NCBI RefSeq assembly: GCF_000382185.1 | Contig: NZ_KB907784.1 | Coordinates: 1,823,633-1,887,632 of the forward strand | Length of the DNA stretch: 64,000 bases | DNA from: Bordetella sp. FB-8 | GTDB taxonomy: Bacteria; Pseudomonadota; Gammaproteobacteria; Burkholderiales; Burkholderiaceae_B | Direction of reading: 5' to 3' | Position numbers and translations under genes: made by a program | Shown here: positions 38,904-48,402 of the stretch, piece after piece | How the letters are laid out: the number at the start of each line of letters is the position of its first letter | Position numbering within the stretch: position 1 is the stretch's first letter | Notes under the pieces: model-generated | What the model saw: only the letters and a program-made list of their open reading frames with translations | The model's database searches: none | What the model was told of the DNA's origin: nothing

Positions 38904-40685
38904 TTATGCCTGGACCAGCGGGCGGCCCGGGTTCTTCAGGTATTGCTCGCGGATGGCCTTGACCGACCAATACGCCAGCGCGCCGAGCAGGCCCGTGGGG
39001 TTGTAGCCCATGTTGTACGGGAAGGTGCTGGCGCCCATGACGAACAGGTTGGGCACGTCCCAGCTTTGCAGATAACGGTTGAGCACGCTGGTCTTGGGGT
39101 CGGCGCCCATGATGGTGCCTCCGGTCAGGTGCGTGCTCTGGTAGACGCGCGTGTCCCAGTGCGAGCCGGGCTTGCGCACGCCGACGAAGTACTTCTCCGG
39201 CTTCATCGCTTGCGCGACCTTCTCGCCCGCCTGGCCCATGTGCGCGAGCATCTTGAACTCGTTGTCGTGCCAGTCGAAGGTCATGCGCGCCAGCGGCAGG
39301 CCGTGCGAGTCCCGGTAGGTCGGGTCCAGTGAAATATAGGCGTCGCGGTAGGCCATGACCGAACCCGATAGGCCGAAGCCGAAGGTGCGCTGGTAGGCAT
39401 CGACCATGCCGGCCTTCCAGCCCGAGCCCCAGGCGGGCGAGCCGGGCATGGGCGCGGCCTGCTTGATGGGCCGCCCGCCCGTGGTGGCCTGGCGGATCAC
39501 CGCGCCGCCGATGAAGCCGTAGGGGGCATGATCGAACTGGTCGGCGTTCATGTCGTCGAAGGCCCAGACGCCCGCGCCCGTGCCTTCGAAGGGGTTGAAG
39601 TAATTGCCTTTGGGCATGATGATGCGCACGCCGCCGTTCATCTGGTAGGCCAGGTTCTTGCCTACCACGCCTTCGCCGGAGACCGGATCGTAGGGCTTGC
39701 CGATGCCCGAGAGCAGCATCAGCCGCGTGTTGTGCAGCTGGAAGGCGGTGAGAATGACCAGGTCGGCGGGCTGCTCGACTTCGTTGCCCTGGGCGTCGAT
39801 ATAGGTGACGCCGGTGGCCATCTTGCCGCTCTTGTCGACGTTGACGCGGGTCACGTACGAGTGGGTGCGCAGCTCGAAGTTGGGTTTTTTCAGCAGCACC
39901 GGCAGGATGGTCGTTTGCGGCGAGGCCTTCGAGTACATATAGCAGCCGTAGTTCTCGCAATAGCCGCAGTAGTTGCACGGACCCAGGCGCACGCCGTAGG
40001 GGTTGGTGTAGGGCTTGGAGGCGTTGTCGGCCGGCGCGGGATAGGGATGAAAGCCCGCGTCCCTGGAGGCTTTCTCGAACAGTTCCTGTGCGTAGGTCTG
40101 CTGCAGCGGGGGCAGCGGGAATTCGTCGGAGCGCGCGCCTTCCAGCGGGTTGCCGCCGGACACGATCTTGCCCTCGATGTTGCCGGCCTTGCCCGAGGTG
40201 CCGCAGACTTTTTCAAAGAAGTCGTAGTGCGGCTCCAGGTCCTTGTACGTGACGCCGTGATCCTGCAGCATCATGTCTTTGGGAATGAATTTCTTGCCGT
40301 AGCGTTCCACCGTGCGGGTGTAAAGCTCCAGTTCCTCCGGCAGATTGCGGTAGTGCATGCCGTTCCAGTGAAAGCCCGCGCCGCCCACGCCGTTGCCCAG
40401 CAGGAACGAGCCGTTCTGGCGGTAGGGCACCGCCGTTTCCTGCACGCTGTGGCGGATGGTGACGGTTTCCTTGGACAGGTCCTGAAAGAGCTTGCCGCGC
40501 ACCGAGTGCGCCAGCTCGTCGAGCGCCTTGGGGTATTCGGCGTCGGTGGGCGTGTCGCGCATGCCCCCGCGCTCCAGCGCCACGACCTTCAGGCCGTCGT
40601 TGGTGAGTTCCTGGCCCATGATGGCGCCGGTCCAGCCGAAGCCGACCAGCACCACGTCGACTTTGTCTTTTTTGATGGATGCCAT
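38904..40685 (-). CDS. GMC-family flavoprotein dehydrogenase, large subunit (gluconate 2-dehydrogenase type)
   Basis: 593 residues. FAD-binding VVLVGFGWTGAIMGQEL near the N terminus; NGVGGAGFHWNGMHYR follows. PCNYCGYCENYGCYM is a cysteine cluster that could hold an Fe-S cluster, as in related fructose or gluconate dehydrogenases. The C-terminal GYNPTGLLGALAYW is the GMC substrate region. Oxidises a sugar or sugar acid at the periplasmic face, with the small subunit providing export and the cytochrome taking electrons. Exact sugar unknown. Confidence 0.9.
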   Translation of the reverse strand: MASIKKDKVDVVLVGFGWTGAIMGQELTNDGLKVVALERGGMRDTPTDAEYPKALDELAHSVRGKLFQDLSKETVTIRHSVQETAVPYRQNGSFLLGNGVGGAGFHWNGMHYRNLPEELELYTRTVERYGKKFIPKDMMLQDHGVTYKDLEPHYDFFEKVCGTSGKAGNIEGKIVSGGNPLEGARSDEFPLPPLQQTYAQELFEKASRDAGFHPYPAPADNASKPYTNPYGVRLGPCNYCGYCENYGCYMYSKASPQTTILPVLLKKPNFELRTHSYVTRVNVDKSGKMATGVTYIDAQGNEVEQPADLVILTAFQLHNTRLMLLSGIGKPYDPVSGEGVVGKNLAYQMNGGVRIIMPKGNYFNPFEGTGAGVWAFDDMNADQFDHAPYGFIGGAVIRQATTGGRPIKQAAPMPGSPAWGSGWKAGMVDAYQRTFGFGLSGSVMAYRDAYISLDPTYRDSHGLPLARMTFDWHDNEFKMLAHMGQAGEKVAQAMKPEKYFVGVRKPGSHWDTRVYQSTHLTGGTIMGADPKTSVLNRYLQSWDVPNLFVMGASTFPYNMGYNPTGLLGALAYWSVKAIREQYLKNPGRPLVQA

Positions 40686-40688
40686 GGT

Positions 40689-41408
40689 TCAAGCCTTTTC
40701 GCCGGAGATGGAAACGGGGCCGTAGGGGTATTTCACGTTGCCCTGTTCGGGCCAGCCCACGAAGTCGCCGCGCGCGCCGGTAAAGCCGATCATCTTCCAG
40801 CCCACCATATTTTTGTTGCCGCCGTACTGCGGGTCGGACAGGAAGCCTTCCTTGGTGTTGCCCAGCAGCTGGCCGAAGAAGGTTTTGGACGGCACGTTGG
40901 CGAACCGCGGCTTGCCGCCCTCCATGTCCTTGAGGACGTGTTCCTGCGTGGATTTGTCCAGGTCGATGAAGGCCTTGCCGTACTGCTGCTTGCAGTAGGC
41001 GTCGCAGTCGGCGATGCCATGGCGGTAGACCTCGCGCGGCACCAGGCTGATCTGCCAGCCGTAGGTGGGGTCGACATCGGGGTGGAATGGGCCCTGCATG
41101 TACCAGAGCTTGCCGTGGCCGTAGGGCGTCTGCATTTGGCGGTCGATGAATTCGGGCACGCCCGCCGCGAGGGCGCCCGGTCCGAGCTCGTCCGCGGGGA
41201 TGAGGTGGTCGACCGCAGCCTGGATGAAGGCCCATTCGGCCTTGTCGAAGTAGGTCGGTGCGTAGGCGGCGCCGGCGGGCGGCGCGTTCGTGAGCGTCTC
41301 GGCCTGCGTGGCTTGCAGCGCGGCGCCGGCGGCGAGCGTGGAAGCCGGCACAATGGCCAGGGTTTGAAGAAAGCGCCGGCGTGGCTTGGGTTCGTGCTTA
41401 TCGGTCAT
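40689..41408 (-). CDS. Gluconate 2-dehydrogenase subunit 3 family protein
   Basis: 239 residues beginning MTDKHEPKPRRRFLQTLAIV, a twin-arginine signal (RRRFLQ) that probably carries the folded flavoprotein to the periplasm. The body has VDHLIPADELGPGALAAGVP and EFIDRQM, typical of the small subunit. It is three bases from the GMC gene. First gene of the operon. Confidence 0.9.
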   Translation of the reverse strand: MTDKHEPKPRRRFLQTLAIVPASTLAAGAALQATQAETLTNAPPAGAAYAPTYFDKAEWAFIQAAVDHLIPADELGPGALAAGVPEFIDRQMQTPYGHGKLWYMQGPFHPDVDPTYGWQISLVPREVYRHGIADCDAYCKQQYGKAFIDLDKSTQEHVLKDMEGGKPRFANVPSKTFFGQLLGNTKEGFLSDPQYGGNKNMVGWKMIGFTGARGDFVGWPEQGNVKYPYGPVSISGEKA

Positions 41409-41570
41409 GCGAAGTCTCCGGAAAACGGGAGCCCGGTCATCGGTCGCCAGGATCCCAGACCGATATGACAGAAGGTCGCGTCCCCATATATTGCGATAGA
41501 AAGCTTGCAAATCCCTGTTCAGGGCGAAAGTTAATTTGTTAATTTTTGTCGCGGCGGTGCCCTCAAGCAA

Positions 41571-41590
41571 ACGGCCCCCGAAGGGGCCGT
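41571..41590 (-). terminator. Terminator of the liv operon
   Basis: On the reverse strand ACGGCCCC-TTCG-GGGGCCGT forms an 8-bp stem with a stable UUCG-type tetraloop, followed by TTTGCTT. It lies 20 bases past the livF stop codon. Confidence 0.75.
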
Positions 41591-41609
41591 GTCGCAAGCC
41601 GCGGGTCTT

Positions 41610-42335
<726 letters not shown>

Positions 42336-42406
42336 AGGGGTGCCCTCCTGTCGCTGCGCGACTGCCTCCCCAAGGGAGGATTCGCGCTTGGAGCGGTCCG
42401 GCGCGC

Positions 42407-43177
42407 TCATGCGGCCTCCTCGTCGTCGTCGCGGCCCAGGTAGGCCTCGATCACCTGTTCGTTGTTGCGGATGTCCTCGGGGCCGCCCTCGGCGATGATC
42501 TTGCCGAAATTGAGCACGGCGATCCGCTCGCACAGGCCCATCACGAACTGCATGTCGTGCTCGATCATGAGGATGGTGTAGCCGCGGTCGCGGATGGCCT
42601 GGATCTCGGTCATGAGCCCGGCGCGCTCGCCGGTGTTCATGCCGGCCACGGGTTCGTCCAGCAGCAGCAGGCGCGGCTCGGTGGCCAGCGCCCGGGCCAG
42701 TTCCAGGCGGCGCTGTTCGCCGTAGGACAGGTTGTCGGCCAGATCGTGGGCCTTGTGGTCCAGCTTCATCCAGGACAGCAGCTCGAGCGCACGCTCGCGG
42801 GCGCGGGCCTCGTGTTCGCGGTACCTGGGCAGGCCCAGCAGCAGGCTGGCAAAGCCGTAGTTCATGTGCCGGTAGGCGCCCACCACCACGTTCTGCAGCA
42901 GCGTCATTTCCTTGAACAGGCGGATGTTCTGGAAGGTGCGCGCGATGCCCAGCCGCGTGATCTGGTGCGGCTTCTTGCGCAGGATGTCCTGGCCGTCGAA
43001 GGCGATGCCGCCGGAAGTCGGGTCCAGCAGGCCGGTGATGAGATTGAAGACCGTGGTCTTGCCGGCGCCGTTGGGGCCGATCAGGCCGTAGATGGCGCCT
43101 TGCGGCACCTTGATGTTGACGTCGCGCAGCACATGCAGGCCACCGAAGCTCTTGGAGAGGGAGGAGATCTCAAGCAT
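42407..43177 (-). CDS. livG: Branched-chain amino acid-type ABC transporter ATPase LivG
   Basis: 256 residues. Walker A GPNGAGKTT, Q loop ARTFQNIRLF, signature LSYGEQRRLELARAL, Walker B LLLLDEPVAGMN and IEHDM. The LivG-type C-terminal tail is present and ends in an acidic DDDEEA stretch. Its start overlaps the livM 3' end by eight bases. Confidence 0.92.
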   Translation of the reverse strand: MLEISSLSKSFGGLHVLRDVNIKVPQGAIYGLIGPNGAGKTTVFNLITGLLDPTSGGIAFDGQDILRKKPHQITRLGIARTFQNIRLFKEMTLLQNVVVGAYRHMNYGFASLLLGLPRYREHEARARERALELLSWMKLDHKAHDLADNLSYGEQRRLELARALATEPRLLLLDEPVAGMNTGERAGLMTEIQAIRDRGYTILMIEHDMQFVMGLCERIAVLNFGKIIAEGGPEDIRNNEQVIEAYLGRDDDEEAA

Positions 43178-44120
43178 GATCGTCGTCCTTGTCGGCATGC
43201 GGCTGGCCGCCGGGGCGCCCCAGGGCGGGCGAACCCCCCTGGGCGGCAGCAAGCCCGGAGGGCGCGGCGTGGGGGACTTTTCTTAACCAGCGCTTGAAGC
43301 GGGCAGGGTCCCAGATGCCTTGTGGCAGGAACAGCACGATGAGCACCAGGATGAGGCCGTTGACGATCAGCTTGTAGTCGCCCAGGGCGCCCAGCGCCTG
43401 GGGCAGCAGCGAAATGATGAGGGCGCCCAGGATGGGGCCGGTCAGGCCGCCGATGCCGCCCAGGATGGCCATGGTCAGGATTTCGACGCCGCGGTCAAAG
43501 CCGTATTCGGTAGGCCCGATGAAGAAGTTCAGGTGGGCGTTCAGGCCGCCGGCCAGGCCCGCGATGATCGCGCCGCCCACGAAGGCCAGCATCTTGGTGG
43601 TGCGCACATTGATGCCCATCAGGCCTGCCGCGGTCTCGTCGCCGCGGATGGCATCGAAGGCGCGCCCCACCTTGGAGGCACGCACGCGCCACAGGATAAA
43701 GAGCACGACCAGGACGGACAGCAGCACGTGCCATCCCTGCGTGAGTTGCGGAATGCCGTTCAGGCCCATCGCGCCGCCCGTGAGGGAATCGGTGTTCAGG
43801 ATGACGACGCGCACCACTTCGCCGAAGGCCAGGGTGGCGATCGCCAGGTAGACCCCCGACAGGCGGATGAGCGGCAGGCCGATGATGACGGCGATGACGG
43901 CCGGCAAGGCCATGCCCCCGGCCAGCGACACAAAGAACGGCGTGCCGGCGTTCATCGTGAGCAGCGAGGACGTATAGGCGCCGATGCCCAGGAAGGCCGC
44001 GTTGGCCACGGCCAGCATGCCGCAGTCCAGCGTGAGCCAGATGGAGAATGCCAGCAGGATGTTGGTGCCCAGGGTGAGCACCAAATTGCTGTAGACATCC
44101 CAGAAGTTTTGAAGGTCCAT
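43170..44120 (-). CDS. livM: Branched-chain amino acid-type ABC transporter permease LivM
   Basis: 316 residues with about eight membrane helices and the EAA-like loop RASKVGRAFDAIRGDETAAG. The last ~35 residues (from VPHAAPSG, Gly/Pro/Ala-rich, ending DKDDDHA) look unlike a permease core and arise from a GC-rich repeat of the kind seen between the genes here. Start placed at MDLQNFW (44120); a longer frame would extend into the tandem repeat. It pairs with LivH. Confidence 0.9.
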   Translation of the reverse strand: MDLQNFWDVYSNLVLTLGTNILLAFSIWLTLDCGMLAVANAAFLGIGAYTSSLLTMNAGTPFFVSLAGGMALPAVIAVIIGLPLIRLSGVYLAIATLAFGEVVRVVILNTDSLTGGAMGLNGIPQLTQGWHVLLSVLVVLFILWRVRASKVGRAFDAIRGDETAAGLMGINVRTTKMLAFVGGAIIAGLAGGLNAHLNFFIGPTEYGFDRGVEILTMAILGGIGGLTGPILGALIISLLPQALGALGDYKLIVNGLILVLIVLFLPQGIWDPARFKRWLRKVPHAAPSGLAAAQGGSPALGRPGGQPHADKDDDHA

Positions 44121-44125
44121 AGTTG

Positions 44126-44401
44126 TTACCCGAGCGAGCCGCCAGGCCGCCCTAAGGCGAGCGACAAGTGCCCCCTGGGGGGCCGCGAACACGAAGTGTG
44201 AGTAGGGGGAGACATAGTTACCCGAGCGAGCCGCCAGGCCGCCCTAAGGCGAGCGACAAGTGCCCCCTGGGGGGCCGCGAACACGAAGTGTGAGTAGGGG
44301 GAGACATAGTTACCCGAGCGAGCCGCCAGGCCGCCCTAAGGCGAGCGACAAGTGCCCCCTGGGGGGCCGCGAACACGAAGTGTGAGTGGGGGGGGCCATT
44401 T
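44126..44401. repeat. 92-bp tandem repeat, three copies, between livM and livH
   Basis: Copies begin TTACCCGAGCGAGCC at 44126, 44218 and 44310, exactly 92 bases apart. The first two are identical by eye; the third is the same until GTGTGAGT, then diverges (poly-G) up to the livH stop. Each unit contains a CCCCCTGGGGGG palindrome. No open frame spans it. Confidence 0.95.
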
Positions 44402-45283
44402 TCATGCCTTGCGTTGGACCACTTTGCCGAACAGGCCTTGCGGGCGGATCAGCAGGATGAGGAACAGCAGGCCGAAGGCTACCGCGTCGCGCATGGTCGA
44501 GCCTATGTACGCCACCGACAGCACCTCGGTAAAGCCCAGGAACAGCCCCGCCAGCATGGCGCCCAGGATGTCGCCCATGCCGCCCAGGATGATCACGGCG
44601 ATACCTTTTTGCAGCATGGTTCCGCCCATCAGGGGGAAGACGGCGTTGGACGACAGGCCGATCATCACGCCGGCCAGCCCGCCCAGCGCGGACGCGGTGG
44701 CGGACGTGACCAGAAAGGTCTGCTCGACGTTGATGCCCAGCAGCCAGGCGGCCTTGGGCGATTCGGCGATGGCGCGCAGCGCGCGGCCGAACTGCGTGCG
44801 CCGCATGACGAACATCAGCACGGCCATCAGCACGAAGGACACCACGACGATGCCGATGTCGATCGCGGCGATATGCACGCCCGCGATCACCAGATCATGC
44901 TGGGGTATGGTGCTGACGGGGAAACGCTGGTTGTCCGCGCCGAACACGGCCTGTATGCCGTTGCTCAGGATGATCGCGATGCCGATAGTGGCGATCATGG
45001 GGATGAGGTGGGGGGAGTTGCGTTTGCGCAGCGGCTTGAGCACCAGCACGTCGATTGCGGCGCCGCACAGGCCCGAGACGACCATGGCCACGACGATGGC
45101 CAGCCACAGCGGCAGTCCCAGGTGCGTGATGACGGCCAGCGCGGCATAGGCGCCCACCATGAACACCGCGCCGTGCCCCAGATTGATGACGCCCAGCACG
45201 CCGAAGACCAGCGTGAATCCCAGGGCGAACAGCGCATACACGCAGCCCAGGGACAGGGCGTTGACGAATTGTTGTTCAAGCAT
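44402..45283 (-). CDS. livH: Branched-chain amino acid-type ABC transporter permease LivH
   Basis: 293 residues, about eight membrane helices. Starts MLEQQFVNALSLGCVYALFA, the usual LivH N terminus; an upstream ATG at 45304 could add seven residues, and neither has a strong ribosome site. The EAA-like loop RRTQFGRALRAIAESPKAA and the GGMGDILGAMLAGL segment are present. Separated from livK by a strong hairpin and from livM by the tandem repeat. Confidence 0.92.
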   Translation of the reverse strand: MLEQQFVNALSLGCVYALFALGFTLVFGVLGVINLGHGAVFMVGAYAALAVITHLGLPLWLAIVVAMVVSGLCGAAIDVLVLKPLRKRNSPHLIPMIATIGIAIILSNGIQAVFGADNQRFPVSTIPQHDLVIAGVHIAAIDIGIVVVSFVLMAVLMFVMRRTQFGRALRAIAESPKAAWLLGINVEQTFLVTSATASALGGLAGVMIGLSSNAVFPLMGGTMLQKGIAVIILGGMGDILGAMLAGLFLGFTEVLSVAYIGSTMRDAVAFGLLFLILLIRPQGLFGKVVQRKA

Positions 45284-45307
45284 GACGGTCGATCCCGAAG
45301 ACATAAA

Positions 45308-45340
45308 CGCATAAGGGCGACACGGGGTCGCCCTTATGCG
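45308..45340. terminator. Strong hairpin between livK and livH
   Basis: A perfect 14-bp stem, CGCATAAGGGCGAC with GTCGCCCTTATGCG, and a 5-base loop. It lies 18 bases after the livK stop and 25 before the livH start. No T run is present, so it may act as an attenuator or mRNA stabiliser that keeps binding-protein levels above permease levels, as in other transporter operons. Confidence 0.7.
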
Positions 45341-45358
45341 GCTAGGCTAACGCCGCGG

Positions 45359-46510
45359 TTACTTCACGATGGTGTATTGACCACCCTTGGTCACGCTGAT
45401 GATCGGGGTCTGGTCGGCGTCGTAGCCGGCCGGCTTGCCCGTCTTGCTGTTCTTGGCCTGGACGAACTTGAAGGGGCCGGTGGCGCCCGTCCACTGCACG
45501 GTGGCCAGGGCATTGCGCAAGTCGGCGCGGTCCTTGGCGAGGTTGCCCGTGAAGTGCATCTTCTTCATGGCGGCGGCGGCGATATACATGCCGTCATAGG
45601 CCTGCGCCGAGAACTGGTCGGGATCGGCGTGGAACTTGGCCTTGTAGGCGGCGATGAACTTGGTGTTCTGCGGCGAGTCGTTGCTCAGCGACCACGGGCT
45701 GCCCACCCACAGGTTGTCCGACGCCGCGCCCGGGGCCAGGCTAAAGAGCTTGGGCGAGTTCATGCCGTTGCCGCCGATGAAGGGCACATTGATGCCCAGT
45801 TGGCGGGCCTGCGCGACGATGGGGCCGCCTTCGGCGATCAGCGCCGACAGCACGATGGCGTCGGGGTTGGTGCTCTTGATCTTGGTGAGCTGGGCCTTGA
45901 AGTCCACGTCGCCGGTCGAGAAGGTCTCGGTGTCGGTGGTGGCGATGTGATCGTCGGCCAGGGCCTTTTTGAAGATCTCGTAGCCGCCCTTGGAGAACGC
46001 GTCGTTGTTGGCGTACATTACGGCCACTTTCTTCAGGCCGAGCTTGGCCTTGGCCGTCTTGACCGTGACGGGGATGACCGCCGATTCGGTGACCGAATCG
46101 CGGAAGATGTAGTTGCCCGGATCGGTGATGCCGTCCACCGTGTTCGAGGTGCCGAACGCCACGACCTTGGCGGCCTGGGCCAGGGGCTGGGCCGACAGGG
46201 CGCTGTTCGAGAGCGTGGGGCCGAAGACCATCAGGACCTTGTCCTGGAAGATCAGTTTCTTGAAGGCATTGATGGCCTCTTCTTTCTTGGTCTGTTCGTC
46301 CTCGACGATCAGCTTGATCTTGTTGCCGTTGATGCCGCCCGCGGCATTGATCTGGTCGGCGGCCAGTACGAAGCCATTGCGGATGTTGTTGCCGTATTGG
46401 GCGGCGCCGCCCGTGAGGGCTTCGGTCACGCCGATCTTGATGTCGGCGGCATGGGCGGAACAGGCGATCAGCGCAGCAGCAACAGGCGCAAGTTTGAACA
46501 CGAATTTCAT
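45359..46510 (-). CDS. livK: Branched-chain amino acid-type ABC periplasmic binding protein LivK
   Basis: 383 residues. The signal peptide MKFVFKLAPVAAALIACSAHA is followed by the receptor family layout: IKIGVTEALTGGAAQYG, DQTKKEEAINA and GPTLSNSALSAQPL, ending GGQYTIVK. First gene of the operon, divergent from arginase. Substrate may be branched-chain amino acids, but such receptors also bind urea, amides or aromatic acids. Confidence 0.9.
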   Translation of the reverse strand: MKFVFKLAPVAAALIACSAHAADIKIGVTEALTGGAAQYGNNIRNGFVLAADQINAAGGINGNKIKLIVEDEQTKKEEAINAFKKLIFQDKVLMVFGPTLSNSALSAQPLAQAAKVVAFGTSNTVDGITDPGNYIFRDSVTESAVIPVTVKTAKAKLGLKKVAVMYANNDAFSKGGYEIFKKALADDHIATTDTETFSTGDVDFKAQLTKIKSTNPDAIVLSALIAEGGPIVAQARQLGINVPFIGGNGMNSPKLFSLAPGAASDNLWVGSPWSLSNDSPQNTKFIAAYKAKFHADPDQFSAQAYDGMYIAAAAMKKMHFTGNLAKDRADLRNALATVQWTGATGPFKFVQAKNSKTGKPAGYDADQTPIISVTKGGQYTIVK

Positions 46511-46651
46511 GGGGGCGGATCCTTGAATGGGTTTGTCTCGGATTAGGTATACCGGCCGAAGGCACGGAGGCAACATCGTGGCGGGTTGACCAGGCTGCCG
46601 GGGTTTGTGATAGTACACCTATTGTTGCGAATCAATACACAGGGTTGTCCA

Positions 46652-47590
46652 GTGAGCGTATCTCCATCCGAATTGACCGCCGTGCTGATCGGCGCGCCCA
46701 CCGATGTCGGGGCGGGTTCCCGCGGTTCGTCCATGGGGCCCGAGGCCCTGAGGGTAGCGGGCATCGCCCAGATGCTCGCGCGCCGCGGCCTGGCGGTGCG
46801 GGACGTGGGCAATCTGCACGGCCCGGGCAACCCCTGGCTGCCGCCCGAGGACGGCTATCGGCATTTGCAGGAGGTGGTGGCCTGGAACCAGTTGACGCAC
46901 GACGCCGTGTACGAGGTGCTGCAGGCCGGCGAACTGCCGGTGCTGCTGGGCGGCGACCACAGCCTGGGCATCGGGTCCATCAGCGCGGTGGCCCGTCACT
47001 GCGCCGAGGCCGGCCGCAAGCTGCGCGTGCTGTGGCTGGACGCGCATGCCGATTTCAACACCAGCGCGATCACGCCGACCGGCAATATCCACGGCATGCC
47101 CATGGCCTGCCTGTGCGGCGACGGTCCGGCGGAGCTGATCTCCATGGCCGGCCGCGTCCCCGCGATTGAGTCGTCCTGGGTGCGGCAGATCGGCATACGC
47201 AGCGTCGACGAAGGCGAGCGCCAGCGGGTGCGCGCCACGCGGCTTGGTGTCTACGACATGCGCCATCTGGACGAAGCCGGGATGCGCGCGGTGATGGAGT
47301 CGGCCCTGGCGGGGCTCGATGACGACACCCATCTGCATGTGAGCTTTGACGTGGACTTCCTCGACCCGGAGATCGCGCCGGGCGTGGGCACGACGGTGCC
47401 GGGCGGGCCGACCTACCGCGAGGCCCAGTTGTGCATGGAAATGATCGCCGATACCGGGCGGGTGCGTTCGCTGGACATCGTCGAACTGAACCCGGCCCTG
47501 GATGTGCGCAACCGCACGGCCGAGGTGGCCGTGGAACTGGTGGAAAGCCTGTTCGGCAAGTCCACGCTGATCCGCGAGCGCAAGTCGTGA
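46652..47590 (+). CDS. rocF: Arginase
   Basis: 312 residues from GTG 46652 behind ACAGGG. Manganese motifs GGDHSLGIGS, WLDAHADFN and VSFDVDFLDP appear in the expected order. Converts arginine to ornithine and urea in the cytoplasm. Divergent from livK and near an Orn/Lys/Arg decarboxylase (14 kb away), but not in an operon with it. The upstream gap holds an AT-rich stretch for promoters. Confidence 0.93.
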   Translation: MSVSPSELTAVLIGAPTDVGAGSRGSSMGPEALRVAGIAQMLARRGLAVRDVGNLHGPGNPWLPPEDGYRHLQEVVAWNQLTHDAVYEVLQAGELPVLLGGDHSLGIGSISAVARHCAEAGRKLRVLWLDAHADFNTSAITPTGNIHGMPMACLCGDGPAELISMAGRVPAIESSWVRQIGIRSVDEGERQRVRATRLGVYDMRHLDEAGMRAVMESALAGLDDDTHLHVSFDVDFLDPEIAPGVGTTVPGGPTYREAQLCMEMIADTGRVRSLDIVELNPALDVRNRTAEVAVELVESLFGKSTLIRERKS

Positions 47591-47609
47591 CGGGCCGGCG
47601 GGGTGAAGG

Positions 47610-47627
47610 CCCCGATTAAAATCGGGG
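47610..47627 (+). promoter_or_regulatory. Hairpin covering the trhO ribosome-binding region
   Basis: CCCCGAT-TAAA-ATCGGGG is a perfect 7-bp stem that ends one base before the ATG. The only ribosome-site-like sequence (CGGGG) lies inside it. It may limit initiation or act as the end of the arginase transcript. The TAAAAT inside could also be a -10 element. Confidence 0.45.
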
Positions 47628-47628
47628 T

Positions 47629-48402
47629 ATGAGTCCTGCCATTTCCGCTTCTTCCGGTGGCCGCGTGGTCAATATCGCGGCCTATAAATTCGTCACGCTC
47701 GATGAGCTGCCCGCCCTGCGCGAGCCTCTGCGCGAGCGGGCGATCACGCTCGGCTTGAAAGGCACGGTGCTGCTGGCGCCCGAGGGCATCAATCTGTTCC
47801 TGGCCGGGTCGGGCCACGCCATCGAAGGCTTTCTGCATTGGCTGCGCGGCGACGCGCGCTTTGCCGATTTGCAGGTCAAGTTCAGCCAATCGGATACAGT
47901 GCCCTTTGCCAGGATGCGGGTCAAGATCAAGCGCGAGATCATCCGCATGGATCATCCGGCGATACGCCCGCAGGCAGGCCGTGCGCCCGGCGTGGACGGG
48001 CCGACGCTGGCGCGCTGGCTGGCTCAGGGCCGCGACGACGCGGGCCGCGAGGTGCTGATGCTGGACACCCGCAATGCTTTCGAGGTGGACGTGGGCACGT
48101 TCGAAGGCGCGGTCGATTGGCGCATTGCGCGCTTTACGCAGTTTCCCGCGGCGCTGCGCGAGCACCTGGGCGAACTGCAGGACAAGACGGTGGTGAGCTT
48201 TTGCACCGGCGGCATCCGCTGCGAGAAGGCCGCCATCTACATGGCCCAGGCGGGCGTGCCGCACGTCTATCAGCTCGAAGGCGGGATCCTGAAGTATTTC
48301 GAGGAAACCGGGGGCGCAGGGTTTACGGGGCGGTGCTTCGTTTTCGACGAACGTGTTTCGCTGGATCCGGCGCTGGCGCCTGAGCGCGATCCCGCGGGCT
48401 GA
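47629..48402 (+). CDS. trhO: tRNA uridine(34) hydroxylase TrhO (rhodanese family)
   Basis: 257 residues. N-terminal [16 protein letters not shown] and [14 protein letters not shown] domain, then a rhodanese domain with the active cysteine in [10 protein letters not shown]. It hydroxylates U34 of certain tRNAs using molecular oxygen, first step of mo5U/cmo5U formation. It converges with the LysR gene; the two overlap by 80 bases. Confidence 0.9.
   Translation: MSPAISASSGGRVVNIAAYKFVTLDELPALREPLRERAITLGLKGTVLLAPEGINLFLAGSGHAIEGFLHWLRGDARFADLQVKFSQSDTVPFARMRVKIKREIIRMDHPAIRPQAGRAPGVDGPTLARWLAQGRDDAGREVLMLDTRNAFEVDVGTFEGAVDWRIARFTQFPAALREHLGELQDKTVVSFCTGGIRCEKAAIYMAQAGVPHVYQLEGGILKYFEETGGAGFTGRCFVFDERVSLDPALAPERDPAG

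Noticed and set aside
39528-41468. Long forward frames opposite the GMC dehydrogenase and small subunit
   Set aside because: Shadow frames; the reverse strand carries conserved FAD, Cys-cluster and Tat motifs.
44126-44401. CRISPR array
   Set aside because: The units are contiguous tandem copies with no variable spacers and no cas genes are near.
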